From assembly GCA_024708885.1 (NCBI GenBank), contig JANJXT010000030.1:1-40242 (forward strand): a stretch of DNA of 40,242 nucleotides. Reading direction: 5' to 3'. Origin of the DNA: Thiobacillus sp. (GTDB lineage: Bacteria; Pseudomonadota; Gammaproteobacteria; Burkholderiales; Thiobacillaceae). The notes beneath the pieces are model-generated. The model was not told the origin of the DNA and ran no database searches. It worked only from the letters and a program-made list of their open reading frames with translations. The stretch's first letter is position 1. Each line of letters begins with the position of its first letter. Position numbers and translations under genes: made by a program. Shown here one piece after another: positions 31,160 through 40,242 of this stretch.

Positions 31160-31774
31160 ATGGCGGACCGTCGCGCACACTGGGAGAACGTCTACCGCAG
31201 CAAGGCGGTGAACGAAGTCAGCTGGTTCCAGCCGCAGGCCGCCTCGTCGCTGCGGCTGATCGAGGGCTGCGTCGGACGCGATGCGGCCATCATCGACGTC
31301 GGCGGCGGCGCTTCGGTGCTGGTCGACAACCTGCTTGACGCCGGCTACCGCGACCTCACCGTGCTCGATCTCGCCGAGGCCGCGCTCGCCTCGACCCGCG
31401 CCCGGCTCGGCGCGTGCGCGCAAGCGGTCGAATGGATTGCCGGCGACGTCACCGCGGTTCCGCTGGCGGCGGCGCGCTACGATGTCTGGCACGACCGCGC
31501 GGTGTTCCATTTTCTGACCGATGCGGCGGATCGCGCCCGCTATGTCGCGCAGGTGCTTCACGCGGTCAAGCCGGGCGGGCACGTCATCGTCGCCGCCTTC
31601 GGGCCGGGCGGCCCGCTGCAGTGTTCCGGCCTCGATGTCGTGCGCTACGCACCGGACGCGCTGCACGCCGAATTCGGTGCCACATTCCGCCTGGAGCGCC
31701 ACGAAACGGAGATTCACCACACGCCCGCCGGCAAGGATCAGGAATTCGTCTACTGTTACTGCCGCCGCCGATGA
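31160..31774 (+). CDS. Class I SAM-dependent methyltransferase
   Basis: A 204-residue Rossmann-fold methyltransferase. Motif I is IIDVGGGAS, the acidic end of strand 2 is LTVLDLAEAAL, motif II lies near YDVWHDRAVFHFL, and post-motif III is LHAVKPGGHVIVAAFGPGG. The N-terminal HWENVYRSKAVNEVSWFQ is characteristic of a small bacterial group of unknown substrate. It starts one base after the thioredoxin-fold gene and its stop overlaps the next ATG (ATGA). The three genes therefore form a coupled unit with no obvious common pathway. Confidence 0.88.
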   Translation: MADRRAHWENVYRSKAVNEVSWFQPQAASSLRLIEGCVGRDAAIIDVGGGASVLVDNLLDAGYRDLTVLDLAEAALASTRARLGACAQAVEWIAGDVTAVPLAAARYDVWHDRAVFHFLTDAADRARYVAQVLHAVKPGGHVIVAAFGPGGPLQCSGLDVVRYAPDALHAEFGATFRLERHETEIHHTPAGKDQEFVYCYCRRR

Positions 31775-32559
31775 GCATGCTCGAAGCGGTGCAGTCGCTG
31801 GTGCGCGAGGTCGCGCAGCGCGAGATCACGCCGCGCTTTCTCAAAGTCGCGCACAGCCGCAAGGCCGACGGCAGCCTGGTCACCGACGCCGACGCCGCCA
31901 CCCAGGCGGCGCTGGAGGCCGCCTTGCCGGCCATCAGCCCGGTGCCGGTGCTGGGCGAGGAGATGACCGAGCAGCAGCAGCGCGACGCCTGGGATGCCGG
32001 GCGCGACGGCCTGTGGTGCGTCGACCCCATCGACGGCACTTCCAACTTCGTCGCCGGCGTGCCCTATTTCGCCGTGTCGGTGGCCTATCTCTACAAGGGC
32101 GAGCGCGTGCTTGGCGTCGTCTACGATCCCATCGCCGACGAGATGTTTTCCGCCGAGCGCGGTGGCGGCGCGCACCTCAACGGCTTGCGCCTGCCGCTGC
32201 GCCCGCCGGTGCCCGAGTTGCGGCGCGCCCTCGCGGGGGTCGAACTCAAGCGCATCGACCGCGGGCTTGCAGGCCGGCTGGCGGCATGGCCGCCATACGC
32301 CTCGCAGCGCAACATGGGCGCGTCCACACTCGACTGGTGCTACACGGCCGCAGGACGTTTCGACATCTACCTGCACGGTGGGCAGAAATTGTGGGACTAC
32401 GCCGCCGGCGCCCTGATTCTGGAAGAAGCGGGCGGACGCGTGACCTGCCTGTCGGGCAGCTTCGACATCGCCAGCGTGTGGGAGCGCTCGGTGGTCGCTT
32501 CGGCGAGCCCGCAATTGTTCGATCTGTGGCGCGACTGGCTGAAGGCCGCAGGGGCATAA
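31771..32559 (+). CDS. Inositol monophosphatase family phosphatase
   Basis: A 262-residue Mg-dependent sugar-phosphate phosphatase of the IMPase/CysQ/FBPase superfamily. Metal-site motifs are complete: GEEMTE, the DPIDGTSNF core, and WDYAAGALILEEAGG near the end. The length matches the family. Substrates in the family include inositol phosphate, PAP, histidinol phosphate and fructose-1,6-bisphosphate. The place directly upstream of tkt-gap-pgk-pyk-fba makes a sugar bisphosphatase role attractive, but sequence alone does not settle it. It starts by an ATGA overlap with the methyltransferase gene. The tkt promoter region follows. Confidence 0.9.
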   Translation: MSMLEAVQSLVREVAQREITPRFLKVAHSRKADGSLVTDADAATQAALEAALPAISPVPVLGEEMTEQQQRDAWDAGRDGLWCVDPIDGTSNFVAGVPYFAVSVAYLYKGERVLGVVYDPIADEMFSAERGGGAHLNGLRLPLRPPVPELRRALAGVELKRIDRGLAGRLAAWPPYASQRNMGASTLDWCYTAAGRFDIYLHGGQKLWDYAAGALILEEAGGRVTCLSGSFDIASVWERSVVASASPQLFDLWRDWLKAAGA

Positions 32560-32598
32560 ACGGGCCTCTGGAACGAATAAGAAAGTTTTTGAAGCACG

Positions 32599-32661
32599 AT
32601 CTCGGGCACGACTCGAGATTCCCGGGACAAGCTTTTGTAATGAAACCATTTTGGATGGTTT
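32599..32661. promoter_or_regulatory. Two dyads upstream of tkt
   Basis: ATCTCG-N9-CGAGAT at 32599-32619 and AAACCAT-N5-ATGGTTT at 32643-32661 are both perfect inverted repeats. They lie between the phosphatase stop and the tkt promoter, the usual place for operators. Neither is followed by a T-tract, so termination is less likely. The second dyad ends 11 bp before the -35. I see no clear CbbR-type match. Confidence 0.45.
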
Positions 32662-32671
32662 TGGCCCCGTC

Positions 32672-32701
32672 TTGCGGAAGTCGGCGCTGCTGACGGATAA
32701 T
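32672..32701 (+). promoter_or_regulatory. Probable promoter of the tkt-fba run
   Basis: TTGCGG (32672-32677) and GATAAT (32696-32701) have an 18-bp spacer. The -10 matches five of six bases, the -35 three. The start near 32708 gives a leader of about 86 nt to the tkt ATG. Confidence 0.5.
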
Positions 32702-32793
32702 CAAGGTTTTTGCATATTCTGCCCAAGCTGCCGCTGCACGGTTCTTCGGGGCGGAACGTGTGCCCGGTTTTTCACCTAGCAGAAGGGAACGCA

Positions 32794-34779
32794 ATGCCTA
32801 CCCGTAACGACCTGGCCAACGCCATCCGCGCGCTTGCGATGGATGCGGTCGAAAAAGCCAAATCCGGCCACCCCGGCGCCCCCATGGGCATGGCCGAGAT
32901 CGCCGAAACGCTGTGGAACCACCACCTGCGCCACAACCCCACCAATCCCAAGTGGGCGGATCGCGACCGCTTCGTGCTGTCGAACGGCCACGGTTCGATG
33001 CTGATCTACGCGCTGCTGCACCTGACCGGCTACGACCTGTCGATGGACGATCTGAAGCAGTTCCGCCAGCTGCATTCCAAGACCCCGGGCCACCCCGAGT
33101 ACGGCTACGCCCCCGGCGTCGAGACCACCACCGGTCCGCTCGGCCAGGGCATCACCAACGCCGTCGGCATGGCGATGGCGGAAAAGATTCTCGCCAACGA
33201 ATTCAACAAGCCCGGCCATGCCATCGTCGACCACCACACCTATGTGTTCATGGGCGACGGCTGCATGATGGAAGGTATCTCGCACGAAGCCTGCGCGCTC
33301 GCCGGCACCTGGAAGCTCAACAAGCTGATCGCGTTCTGGGACGACAACGGCATCTCGATCGACGGCCACATCGAACACTGGTACACCGACGACACCGCCA
33401 AGCGCTTTGAAGCCTACGGCTGGAACGTCATCGCTGGCGTCGACGGCCACGACGTGGTGGCGCTCGAAGCCGCGATCCAGAAGGCCAAGGCCAGCAGCGA
33501 CAAGCCCACGCTCATCTGCTGCAAGACCGTCATCGGCAAGGGTTCGCCCAACAAGGCCGGCACCCACGACGTGCACGGTGCCGCGCTGGGCCACGAGGAA
33601 GTCGAGGCCACCCGCAAGAACATGGGCTGGAACCATCCCGCGTTCGAAATCCCCGCCGACATCTACGCCGGCTGGGACGCCAAGACCAAGGGCCAGGGGC
33701 TGGAAACCCTGTGGAACAACAAGTTCGCCGAGTACAGGAAGGCCTTCCCGGCCGAGGCCGCCGAGTTCGAGCGCCGCATGAAGGGCGAACTGCCCGCCAA
33801 CTGGAAGGCGTACGTCGCCGAGCAGCTCGCGGCGATCAACGCCAAGGGCGAGACCGTCGCCACGCGCAAGGCGAGCCAGATCGCGATCAATGCGCTGGCC
33901 CCCGCGCTGCCCGAGTTCCTCGGCGGTTCCGCCGACCTCACCGGTTCCAACCTGACCAACTGGACCGGCTCGCATCCGGTGCGCCACGGCAACCCCGGCA
34001 ACTACATCAGCTACGGCGTGCGCGAATTCGGCATGGCCGCGATCATGAACGGCATGGCGCTGCACGGCGGCGTGCTGCCCTTCGGCGGCACCTTCCTGAT
34101 GTTCTCCGAATACTCGCGCAACGCCATCCGCATGGCTGCGCTGATGAAGCAGCGCGTGATCCACGTGTTCACCCACGACTCCATCGGCCTGGGCGAGGAC
34201 GGCCCCACCCACCAGCCAGTCGAGCAGACCGCGACCCTGCGCATGATCCCCAACATCGACGTCTGGCGTCCGTGCGACACGGTGGAAACGCTGGTTGGCT
34301 GGGCTGCTTCGGTCGAGCGTACCGACGGTCCCACCTGCCACATCCTCTCGCGCCAGAACCTGCCCTTCATGCAGCGTGACGCCGCGACCTTGGCCAACAT
34401 CGCCAAGGGCGGTTACGTGCTGCGTGACGCCGCCGGCGCGAAGGCCGTCATCATCGCCACCGGCTCCGAAGTCGAACTCGCGGTCAAGGCACAGGAGCAA
34501 CTGGCCGCCGCCGGCATCCCCGTGCGCGTGGTGTCCATGCCCTCGACCAACACCTTCGACAAACAGGACGTCGCGTACAAGGCCAGCGTGCTGCCCAGGG
34601 GCCTGCCGCGCGTTGCCGTCGAAGCCGGCGTCACCGACTTCTGGCGCAAGTACGTGGGCCTCGAAGGCGCGGTCATCGGTATCGACCGCTTCGGCGAGTC
34701 CGCCCCCGCGCCGGTCTTGTACAAGGAATTCGGCGTCACCGCCGAGGCCGTCGCGGCCGCGGTGAAGAGCGTTCTTTAA
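32794..34779 (+). CDS. tkt: Transketolase
   Basis: A 661-residue thiamine-diphosphate enzyme moving two-carbon units between sugar phosphates in the Calvin and pentose phosphate cycles. The N-terminal substrate region is [18 protein letters not shown]. The TPP motif runs from GDG (154-156) in [15 protein letters not shown] to WDDN. The pyrimidine domain has [13 protein letters not shown] and [20 protein letters not shown]. The C-terminal domain has [10 protein letters not shown]. All are conserved and the length is normal. The ATG at 32794 has AAGGG upstream; an upstream in-frame ATG lies in the leader. It heads the carbon-metabolism run and is followed by a repeat-filled spacer before gap. 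Confidence 0.97.
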   Translation: MPTRNDLANAIRALAMDAVEKAKSGHPGAPMGMAEIAETLWNHHLRHNPTNPKWADRDRFVLSNGHGSMLIYALLHLTGYDLSMDDLKQFRQLHSKTPGHPEYGYAPGVETTTGPLGQGITNAVGMAMAEKILANEFNKPGHAIVDHHTYVFMGDGCMMEGISHEACALAGTWKLNKLIAFWDDNGISIDGHIEHWYTDDTAKRFEAYGWNVIAGVDGHDVVALEAAIQKAKASSDKPTLICCKTVIGKGSPNKAGTHDVHGAALGHEEVEATRKNMGWNHPAFEIPADIYAGWDAKTKGQGLETLWNNKFAEYRKAFPAEAAEFERRMKGELPANWKAYVAEQLAAINAKGETVATRKASQIAINALAPALPEFLGGSADLTGSNLTNWTGSHPVRHGNPGNYISYGVREFGMAAIMNGMALHGGVLPFGGTFLMFSEYSRNAIRMAALMKQRVIHVFTHDSIGLGEDGPTHQPVEQTATLRMIPNIDVWRPCDTVETLVGWAASVERTDGPTCHILSRQNLPFMQRDAATLANIAKGGYVLRDAAGAKAVIIATGSEVELAVKAQEQLAAAGIPVRVVSMPSTNTFDKQDVAYKASVLPRGLPRVAVEAGVTDFWRKYVGLEGAVIGIDRFGESAPAPVLYKEFGVTAEAVAAAVKSVL

Positions 34780-34782
34780 AAC

Positions 34783-34878
34783 CAGGGGCTAGGGACTGGG
34801 AGCCAGGATCTAGGGAAAAGGCCGCGGGCGCAGCCCGCTCCTCCCCTAGCCCCTAAATCCTAGCCCCTAAATCCTGAA
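34783..34878. repeat. Word-built inverted repeat in the tkt-gap spacer
   Basis: The right side is an exact tandem of TAGCCCCTAAATCC (34847-34860, 34861-34874). The left side has the reverse words GGGGCTAGG (34785-34793) and CTAGGGA. Between them is a small GGGC/GCCC hairpin. The whole can fold on itself. It ends before gap's own ribosome binding site (CTGGAG). Confidence 0.8.
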
Positions 34879-34906
34879 AAAGATTTTCAACCTCACTGGA
34901 GACTGA

Positions 34907-35908
<1,002 letters not shown>

Positions 35909-35911
35909 GTC

Positions 35912-35976
35912 AGTTGCAAGGGGCAAGATGCAAGTTGCAAGGTTTTCCTTGCGACTTGCAACTTGAAACTTGCATC
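35912..35976. repeat. Word-built inverted repeat in the gap-pgk spacer
   Basis: Built from TTGCAAG/CTTGCAA words: GTTGCAAGGGGCAAG, ATGCAAGTTGCAAGG, then TTTT, then CCTTGCGACTTGCAACTTG and AAACTTGCAT. The halves pair around the TTTT loop. It starts 3 bp after the gap stop. Native sequence of about 75 bp with AGGAG follows before pgk. Confidence 0.82.
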
Positions 35977-36052
35977 CGGTGTTGTGGGCTTTAAGGCCTG
36001 GCGCGGCCCATGCCGCGCCAACCCTTAGACCTTACTACTCAGGAGAAACCCC

Positions 36053-37234
36053 ATGGCATTCCAACGCGTCACCGATCTCGATCTGGCAGGCAAGCGCGTG
36101 TTCGTCCGCGCCGACCTGAACGTGCCGGTCAAGGACGGCAAGGTCACCTCCGACGCCCGCATCACCGCCTCGATGCGCACCATCGAGCACTGCCTCAAGG
36201 CCGGCGCCAAGGTGATGGTGACCTCGCACCTCGGCCGTCCGACCGAGGGCGAATTCAAGGAAGAGGATTCGCTGAAACCGGTGGTCGACGTCATCGCGCA
36301 GAAGCTCGGTAAGAACATCCGCCTGATCCGCGAATGGACCGAGGGCGGCTTCGACGTCGCCGATGGCGAGCTGGTGGTGCTGGAAAACTGCCGCGTCAAC
36401 AAGGGCGAGAAGAAGAACGTCGACGACACGGCGAAGAAGTACGCCGCGCTGTGCGACGTGTTCGTGATGGACGCCTTCGGCACTGCGCACCGCGCCGAGG
36501 CCTCGACCCACGGCATCGCCAAGTTCGCTCCGGTCGCCGCGGCCGGCATCCTCTTGACCGAAGAGCTCGACGCGCTCGCCAAGGCGCTCGCCAATCCGGC
36601 GCGCCCGATGGTCGCCATCGTCGGCGGCAGCAAGGTGTCCACCAAGCTCACCGTGCTCGAGGCGCTGGCAGAAAAAGTCGATCAGCTGGTGGTCGGCGGC
36701 GGCATTGCCAACACCTTCCTCGCCGCGATGGGCAAGAACGTCGGCAAGTCGCTGTGCGAACACGACCTCATCCCCACCGCCCGCGCGCTGATCGAGAAGA
36801 TGGCCGCACGCGGCGCGTCGATCCCGATTGCCGTGGATGTGGTCTGCGGCAAGAAATTCGACGCCAACGAACCCGCGGTGCTGAAGAGCGCCGACGAAGT
36901 CACCGACGACGACATGATCTTCGACATCGGCCCCAAGAGCGCGCAGGAGCTCGCCGACATCATCGCCAAGGCCGGCACCATCGTGTGGAACGGCCCGGTC
37001 GGCGTGTTCGAGTTCGACCAGTTCGGCGAAGGCACCAAGACCGTCTCGATGGCGATCGCCAACGCCGACGGCTTCAGCCTCGCCGGCGGCGGCGACACCA
37101 TCGCCGCGATCCAGAAATACGACATCTACGACAAGGTGAGCTACATCTCCACCGCCGGCGGTGCCTTCCTCGAATATCTGGAAGGCAAGGTGCTCCCGGC
37201 CGTGGCGATTCTGGAGGAACGGGCGAACGGCTGA
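36053..37234 (+). CDS. pgk: Phosphoglycerate kinase
   Basis: A 393-residue monomeric kinase interconverting 3-phosphoglycerate and 1,3-bisphosphoglycerate. Substrate-binding elements are [16 protein letters not shown] and [12 protein letters not shown]. Nucleotide-domain elements are [34 protein letters not shown] and the phosphate loop [12 protein letters not shown]. Length and motifs are normal. The start has TCAGGAG at the right distance. The gene is third in the run, after gap and before pyk, the usual betaproteobacterial order. Confidence 0.97.
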   Translation: MAFQRVTDLDLAGKRVFVRADLNVPVKDGKVTSDARITASMRTIEHCLKAGAKVMVTSHLGRPTEGEFKEEDSLKPVVDVIAQKLGKNIRLIREWTEGGFDVADGELVVLENCRVNKGEKKNVDDTAKKYAALCDVFVMDAFGTAHRAEASTHGIAKFAPVAAAGILLTEELDALAKALANPARPMVAIVGGSKVSTKLTVLEALAEKVDQLVVGGGIANTFLAAMGKNVGKSLCEHDLIPTARALIEKMAARGASIPIAVDVVCGKKFDANEPAVLKSADEVTDDDMIFDIGPKSAQELADIIAKAGTIVWNGPVGVFEFDQFGEGTKTVSMAIANADGFSLAGGGDTIAAIQKYDIYDKVSYISTAGGAFLEYLEGKVLPAVAILEERANG

Positions 37235-37245
37235 CGTGCTGTCCA

Positions 37246-37318
37246 GTGAGGCGTGAGGGGTTAGGCGTCAGGCGTAACCCCGGGCCTCACCTCACTCCTC
37301 ACTCCTCACGCCTCACCC
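37246..37318. repeat. Word-built inverted repeat in the pgk-pyk spacer
   Basis: GTGAGGCGTGAGG (37246-37258) is the exact reverse complement of CCTCACGCCTCAC (37304-37316). Between them are further words: GTTAGGCGTCAGGCGTAAC on the left and CCTCACCTCACTCCTCACT on the right. The repeat fills the spacer up to 7 bp before the pyk ATG and leaves no Shine-Dalgarno sequence. Confidence 0.87.
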
Positions 37319-37322
37319 ACTC

Positions 37323-38756
37323 ATGATCCGCAGAACCAAGATCGTCGCCACCCTCGGCCCCGCCTGTTCCGACCCCAAGGTGCTGGACCGGATGATGGAG
37401 GCCGGCATCGACGTCGTCCGCCTGAATTTTTCCCACGGCACCGCGCAGGACCACATCGACCGCGCCGCGCTGGTGCGCTCGCTGGCCAAGACGCGCGGCC
37501 GCGCCATCGGCGTGCTGGTCGACCTGCAGGGCCCGAAGATCCGCATCGGCAAATTCAAGGACGGCCGAATCGTCCTCGGCGCCGGCGAGCGCTTCATCCT
37601 TGACGCCGCCTGCTCGCTCGGCGACCAGACCCGCGTCGGCCTGGACTACAAGGAACTGCCCAACGACGTCAGCCGCGGCGTGACGCTGCTGCTCGACGAC
37701 GGCCGCATCGAGCTGTGGGTCGAGGACGTGAAGGGCAGCGAAGTGCACTGCAAGGTGGTGCAGGGCGGTGTGCTGTCCAACAACAAGGGCATCAACCGCA
37801 AGGGCGGCGGACTGTCCGCCGCTGCGCTGACCGAGAAGGACATCGAGGACATCAAGACCGCCGCCGCGCTCAAGGCCGACTACCTGGCGGTGTCGTTTCC
37901 ACGCTCGGGCGCCGACATGCGCCAGGCGCGCGAACTCCTGCGTGCCGCGGGCGGCAGAAGCCAGCTGGTCGCCAAGATCGAGCGCAGCGAGGCCATCGAA
38001 CATCTCGATGAAATCCTCGAGGCCTCCGACGCCATCATGGTGGCGCGCGGCGATCTCGGCGTCGAGGTTGGCGACGCCGCCGTGCCCGCGCTGCAAAAGC
38101 GCATGATCCGCATGGCGATCGAGCGCAACAAGGTCGTCATCACCGCCACGCAGATGATGGAGTCGATGATCACCAGCCCGATCCCGACCCGGGCCGAAGT
38201 CTCCGACGTCGCCAACGCCGTGCTCGACGGCACCGACGCCGTGATGCTTTCCGCCGAGACCGCCGCCGGCGAATTCCCGGTCGAGGCGGTGCGCGCGATG
38301 GACCGCGTGTGCCTGGAAGCGGAAAAGGAAGCCGAGCCGGTGTTCACCAAGGAACGCCTCGACCACAGCTTCCTGCGCGCCGACGAGGCGATCGCCATGT
38401 CCGCGGTGTTCACCTCGGTGCACCTCAACATCAAGGCCATCGCCGCGCTCACCGAGTCGGGCAACACCTGCCTGTGGATGAGCCGCCTGTCGACGCAGGT
38501 GCCGATCTACGCCTTGACACCCCAGGTCGAAACCCGTAGAAAAGTCACGTTGTTCCGCAGCGTGTATCCTATCAACCTGAAGACCGCCAGCAAGGACCGC
38601 GACGAACTCCTCGCCGAAGCCGAAGAGGAGCTGCGCCGGCGCGGCGCAGTGCGCGAGGGCGACCTCATCCTGCTGACCATCGGCGAGCCGATCGGCCAGC
38701 CCGGCGGCACCAACACCATGAAGATCGTCCGCGTGAGCGGCCCCAAGAAATCCTGA
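37323..38756 (+). CDS. pyk: Pyruvate kinase
   Basis: A 477-residue enzyme making pyruvate and ATP from phosphoenolpyruvate. Seen are RRTKIVATLGPACSD, VVRLNFSHGT, VLVDLQGPKIRIG, the catalytic Lys in LVAKIERSEAIEH, metal-binding MVARGDLGVEVG, and ATQMMESMITSPIPTRAEVSDVANAVLDGTDAVMLSAETAAG. A C-terminal regulatory domain of about 130 residues completes the fold. Unusually, no Shine-Dalgarno sequence precedes the ATG. The bases just before it belong to the spacer repeat, so translation may depend on coupling or on repeat structure. The start is fixed by homology (MIRRTKI). In the reductive direction of carbon flow this step leads out to pyruvate. Confidence 0.96.
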   Translation: MIRRTKIVATLGPACSDPKVLDRMMEAGIDVVRLNFSHGTAQDHIDRAALVRSLAKTRGRAIGVLVDLQGPKIRIGKFKDGRIVLGAGERFILDAACSLGDQTRVGLDYKELPNDVSRGVTLLLDDGRIELWVEDVKGSEVHCKVVQGGVLSNNKGINRKGGGLSAAALTEKDIEDIKTAAALKADYLAVSFPRSGADMRQARELLRAAGGRSQLVAKIERSEAIEHLDEILEASDAIMVARGDLGVEVGDAAVPALQKRMIRMAIERNKVVITATQMMESMITSPIPTRAEVSDVANAVLDGTDAVMLSAETAAGEFPVEAVRAMDRVCLEAEKEAEPVFTKERLDHSFLRADEAIAMSAVFTSVHLNIKAIAALTESGNTCLWMSRLSTQVPIYALTPQVETRRKVTLFRSVYPINLKTASKDRDELLAEAEEELRRRGAVREGDLILLTIGEPIGQPGGTNTMKIVRVSGPKKS

Positions 38757-38790
38757 TTTCGACTGCCAGTTTTCAACTAGGAGAGAGTAA

Positions 38791-39858
38791 ATGGCCCTGA
38801 TTTCCCTTCGTCAACTGCTCGACCACGCCGCCGAACACGGCTATGGTCTGCCCGCGTTCAACGTCAACAACATGGAGCAGGTGCAGGCCATCATGCAGGC
38901 CGCCGCCGCCGTCGATTCGCCGGTGATCCTGCAGGGTTCCGCCGGCGCACGTTCCTACGCCGGCGAGCCCTTCCTGCGCCACCTCATCCTCGCCGCCATC
39001 GAGCAATATCCGCAGATCCCCGTGTGCATGCACCAGGACCACGGCGCCAGCCCGTCCATTTGTTTCCGTTCCATCCAGTCCGGGTTCAGCTCGGTGATGA
39101 TGGACGGCTCGCTGAAGGAAGACGGCAAGACCCCTTCCAGCTATGAATACAACGTCGACACCACGCGCAAGGTTTCGGAACTCGCCCACGCCTGCGGCGT
39201 GTCGGTCGAAGGCGAGCTCGGCTGCCTGGGCTCGCTCGAAACCGGCAAGGCCGGCGAGGAAGACGGCCACGGCGCCGAAGGCGTGCTCGACCACTCCGCC
39301 CTGCTGACCGACCCCAACGAAGCCGCCGATTTCGTCGCCAAGACCCGCGTCGACGCCCTGGCCATCGCCATCGGCACCAGCCACGGCGCCTACAAGTTCA
39401 CCCAGAAGCCCACCGGCAAGGTGCTGCGCATCGACCGCGTCAAGGAAATCCACGCCCGCATCCCCAACGTCCACCTGGTCATGCACGGCTCATCCTCCGT
39501 GCCGGAAGATTGGCTCGCCATCATCAACAGCTACGGCGGCGACATGGGCCAGACCTACGGCGTGCCCGTGAGCGAGATCGTCGAAGGCATCAAGAACGGC
39601 GTGCGCAAGGTCAACATCGACACCGACCTGCGCATGGCCTCCACCGGTTCCATCCGCAAGCATCTCGCCGAAAACAAGGCCAACTTCGACCCGCGCAAAT
39701 TCCTCAAGGAAGCCACCAAGGCCATGTCCGGCATCTGCAAGGACCGCTACGAAGCCTTCGGCGCCGCCGGCATGGCGAGCAAGATCGGCAAGGTGTTCAG
39801 CCTGGAAGACATGCAGAAGCGCTACGACAAGGGCGAACTGGATCCGAAGGTCAACTGA
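38791..39858 (+). CDS. fba: Fructose-bisphosphate aldolase, class II (Calvin cycle subtype)
   Basis: A 355-residue zinc-dependent aldolase. Seen are the start [29 protein letters not shown], zinc His and catalytic Asp in CMHQDHGAS, the second metal segment [10 protein letters not shown], then [16 protein letters not shown], the zinc His in [10 protein letters not shown], and phosphate-binding [11 protein letters not shown]. The length and GSSSVP type fit the subtype that handles both FBP and sedoheptulose bisphosphate in autotrophs. The ATG is preceded by TAGGAGAG. The pyk-fba spacer is a plain 34 bp without a repeat. A terminator ends the run. Confidence 0.96.
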   Translation: MALISLRQLLDHAAEHGYGLPAFNVNNMEQVQAIMQAAAAVDSPVILQGSAGARSYAGEPFLRHLILAAIEQYPQIPVCMHQDHGASPSICFRSIQSGFSSVMMDGSLKEDGKTPSSYEYNVDTTRKVSELAHACGVSVEGELGCLGSLETGKAGEEDGHGAEGVLDHSALLTDPNEAADFVAKTRVDALAIAIGTSHGAYKFTQKPTGKVLRIDRVKEIHARIPNVHLVMHGSSSVPEDWLAIINSYGGDMGQTYGVPVSEIVEGIKNGVRKVNIDTDLRMASTGSIRKHLAENKANFDPRKFLKEATKAMSGICKDRYEAFGAAGMASKIGKVFSLEDMQKRYDKGELDPKVN

Positions 39859-39881
39859 CCGACCAAGGTTTCAGCGATACG

Positions 39882-39912
39882 AAGGGCGGTTCCGAAAGGG
39901 TCGCCCTTTTTT
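39882..39912 (+). terminator. Rho-independent terminator after fba
   Basis: AAGGGCG pairs with CGCCCTT around a 13-nt loop, followed by a further TTTT. It lies 24 bp after the fba stop and marks the end of the carbon-metabolism run. Confidence 0.87.
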
Positions 39913-39928
39913 GTCCAAGCGGTCGTCC

Positions 39929-39957
39929 TTGCCAAGCGCAAAGCGACACCTTACACT
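39929..39957 (+). promoter_or_regulatory. Promoter of higB with almost no leader
   Basis: TTGCCA (39929-39934), a 17-bp spacer and TACACT (39952-39957). The expected transcript start falls at or next to the ATG at 39964, and no Shine-Dalgarno sequence is present. This predicts a leaderless or nearly leaderless mRNA. Confidence 0.5.
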
Positions 39958-39963
39958 TGTCGC

Positions 39964-40194
39964 ATGATCAAGAGCTTCCAACACAAAGGGCTGGAACGTT
40001 TCTTCAAGACAGGCATCAAGGCGGGAATCCAGCCGCACCACGCCCAAAGGCTCCGCCTCCAGCTTACCGCCCTGAATGTCGCGGAAGCACCCGGGGAAAT
40101 GAACCTAAAAACCGCAGTTATCCCACGCCATTTGCATGATCTGACAGCAAACGGAGGGTTTCCGGTGGTCCGATGGCCGCGATGGTGCGCTTGA
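39964..40194 (+). pseudogene. higB: HigB-like (RelE superfamily) toxin gene, 3' part replaced
   Basis: The first 48 codons (MIKSFQHKGLERFFKTGIKAG, then IQPHHAQRLRLQLTALNVAEAP) match the N-terminal half of HigB, a ribosome-dependent mRNA-cleaving toxin. After MNL (about 40107) the family sequence, which normally continues with a GxRLHxLKG-type segment and the catalytic C-terminal strands, is lost. The frame runs through unrelated sequence to a stop at 40194. The loss is abrupt and not a gradual decay, which suggests insertion of a mobile element whose end lies near 40107. The usual HigA antitoxin gene would lie beyond the right edge, if present. As it stands no active toxin can be made. Confidence 0.72.
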
Positions 40195-40242
40195 GATGAT
40201 CACAGCAGCGCATCCAGACCGATCGGGCGTTCAACTGCTCCG
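40118..40242 (-). mobile_element. Possible end of an insertion sequence (transposase C-terminus)
   Basis: On the minus strand a frame enters from the right edge, reads EQLNARSVWMRCCDHLKRTI, then AAIGPPETLRLLSDHANGVG, and stops at 40118. The stop lies about 11 bp from the point where higB homology ends, which is typical for a transposase stop near an IS terminus. I do not recognise the family, and only 40 residues are visible, so this rests mainly on the broken higB gene. Alternative: an unrelated small gene end. Confidence 0.35.

Noticed and set aside
32560-32793. A CbbR operator upstream of tkt
   Set aside because: T-N11-A patterns are too frequent by chance to be evidence, no cbbR gene is present, and the visible dyads do not have a LysR-type layout I can defend.
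32776-34500. A 574-codon open frame on the minus strand over transketolase
   Set aside because: It is the antisense of an intact tkt gene and its Gly/Val/His-rich composition is the usual mirror effect.

Overview
The window is a high-GC chromosomal segment of a betaproteobacterium. The gene complement suggests an autotrophic, sulfur-oxidiser-like relative of Thiobacillus or Nitrosomonadales: a Calvin-cycle-type tkt-gap-pgk-pyk-fba run, a periplasmic DsrE-like protein, a membrane-anchored di-haem cytochrome c, and a classical bifunctional-fold ArgA. The genus is an inference. No rRNA, RuBisCO gene or CRISPR array is present.

Layout. (1) 1-1603: the 3' end of secA and two small conserved genes. 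(2) 1621-10132: a metal-response block. A QseC/PmrB-type histidine kinase with a His-rich sensor domain and its OmpR-type regulator lie beside a cytochrome b561 and a divergent adaptor-pump-outer-membrane-factor RND operon. The 265-bp divergent region carries two PmrA-box-like direct repeats, one facing each way. (3) 10144-11976: a zinc-ribbon/Sel1 protein, a di-haem cytochrome c and tRNA-Arg(CCG). (4) 11985-20316: an accessory region just after the tRNA. It holds a DUF1778/GNAT toxin-antitoxin pair, an exosortase H with its membrane partner, a divergent 1368-residue surface protein ending in an IPTL-CTERM sorting tail, an IS3-family remnant and a ParD/ParE pair. (5) 20527-31774: housekeeping and signalling genes: DUF971 protein, fructosamine-kinase family, LEA14-like lipoprotein, YbiT-type ABC-F, a PhnD-like binding protein coupled to a PAS-GGDEF-EAL protein, argA, the DsrE-like gene, rsmE, a thioredoxin-fold protein and a methyltransferase. 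(6) 31771-39912: an inositol-phosphatase family gene and then the carbon-metabolism run, ended by a strong terminator. (7) 39964-40242: a higB toxin gene that breaks off in mid-frame, apparently at a mobile-element end.

The most notable system is the self-contained exosortase H locus: sorting enzyme, accessory membrane protein and one very large cognate substrate built of about 127-residue repeats. Next are the putative metal-sensing circuit with both operators visible, a dispersed 100-150 bp repeat present three times (one copy runs into the start of the phnD-like gene), and the spacers of the carbon-metabolism run. Three successive spacers there are each filled by a different word-built inverted repeat.
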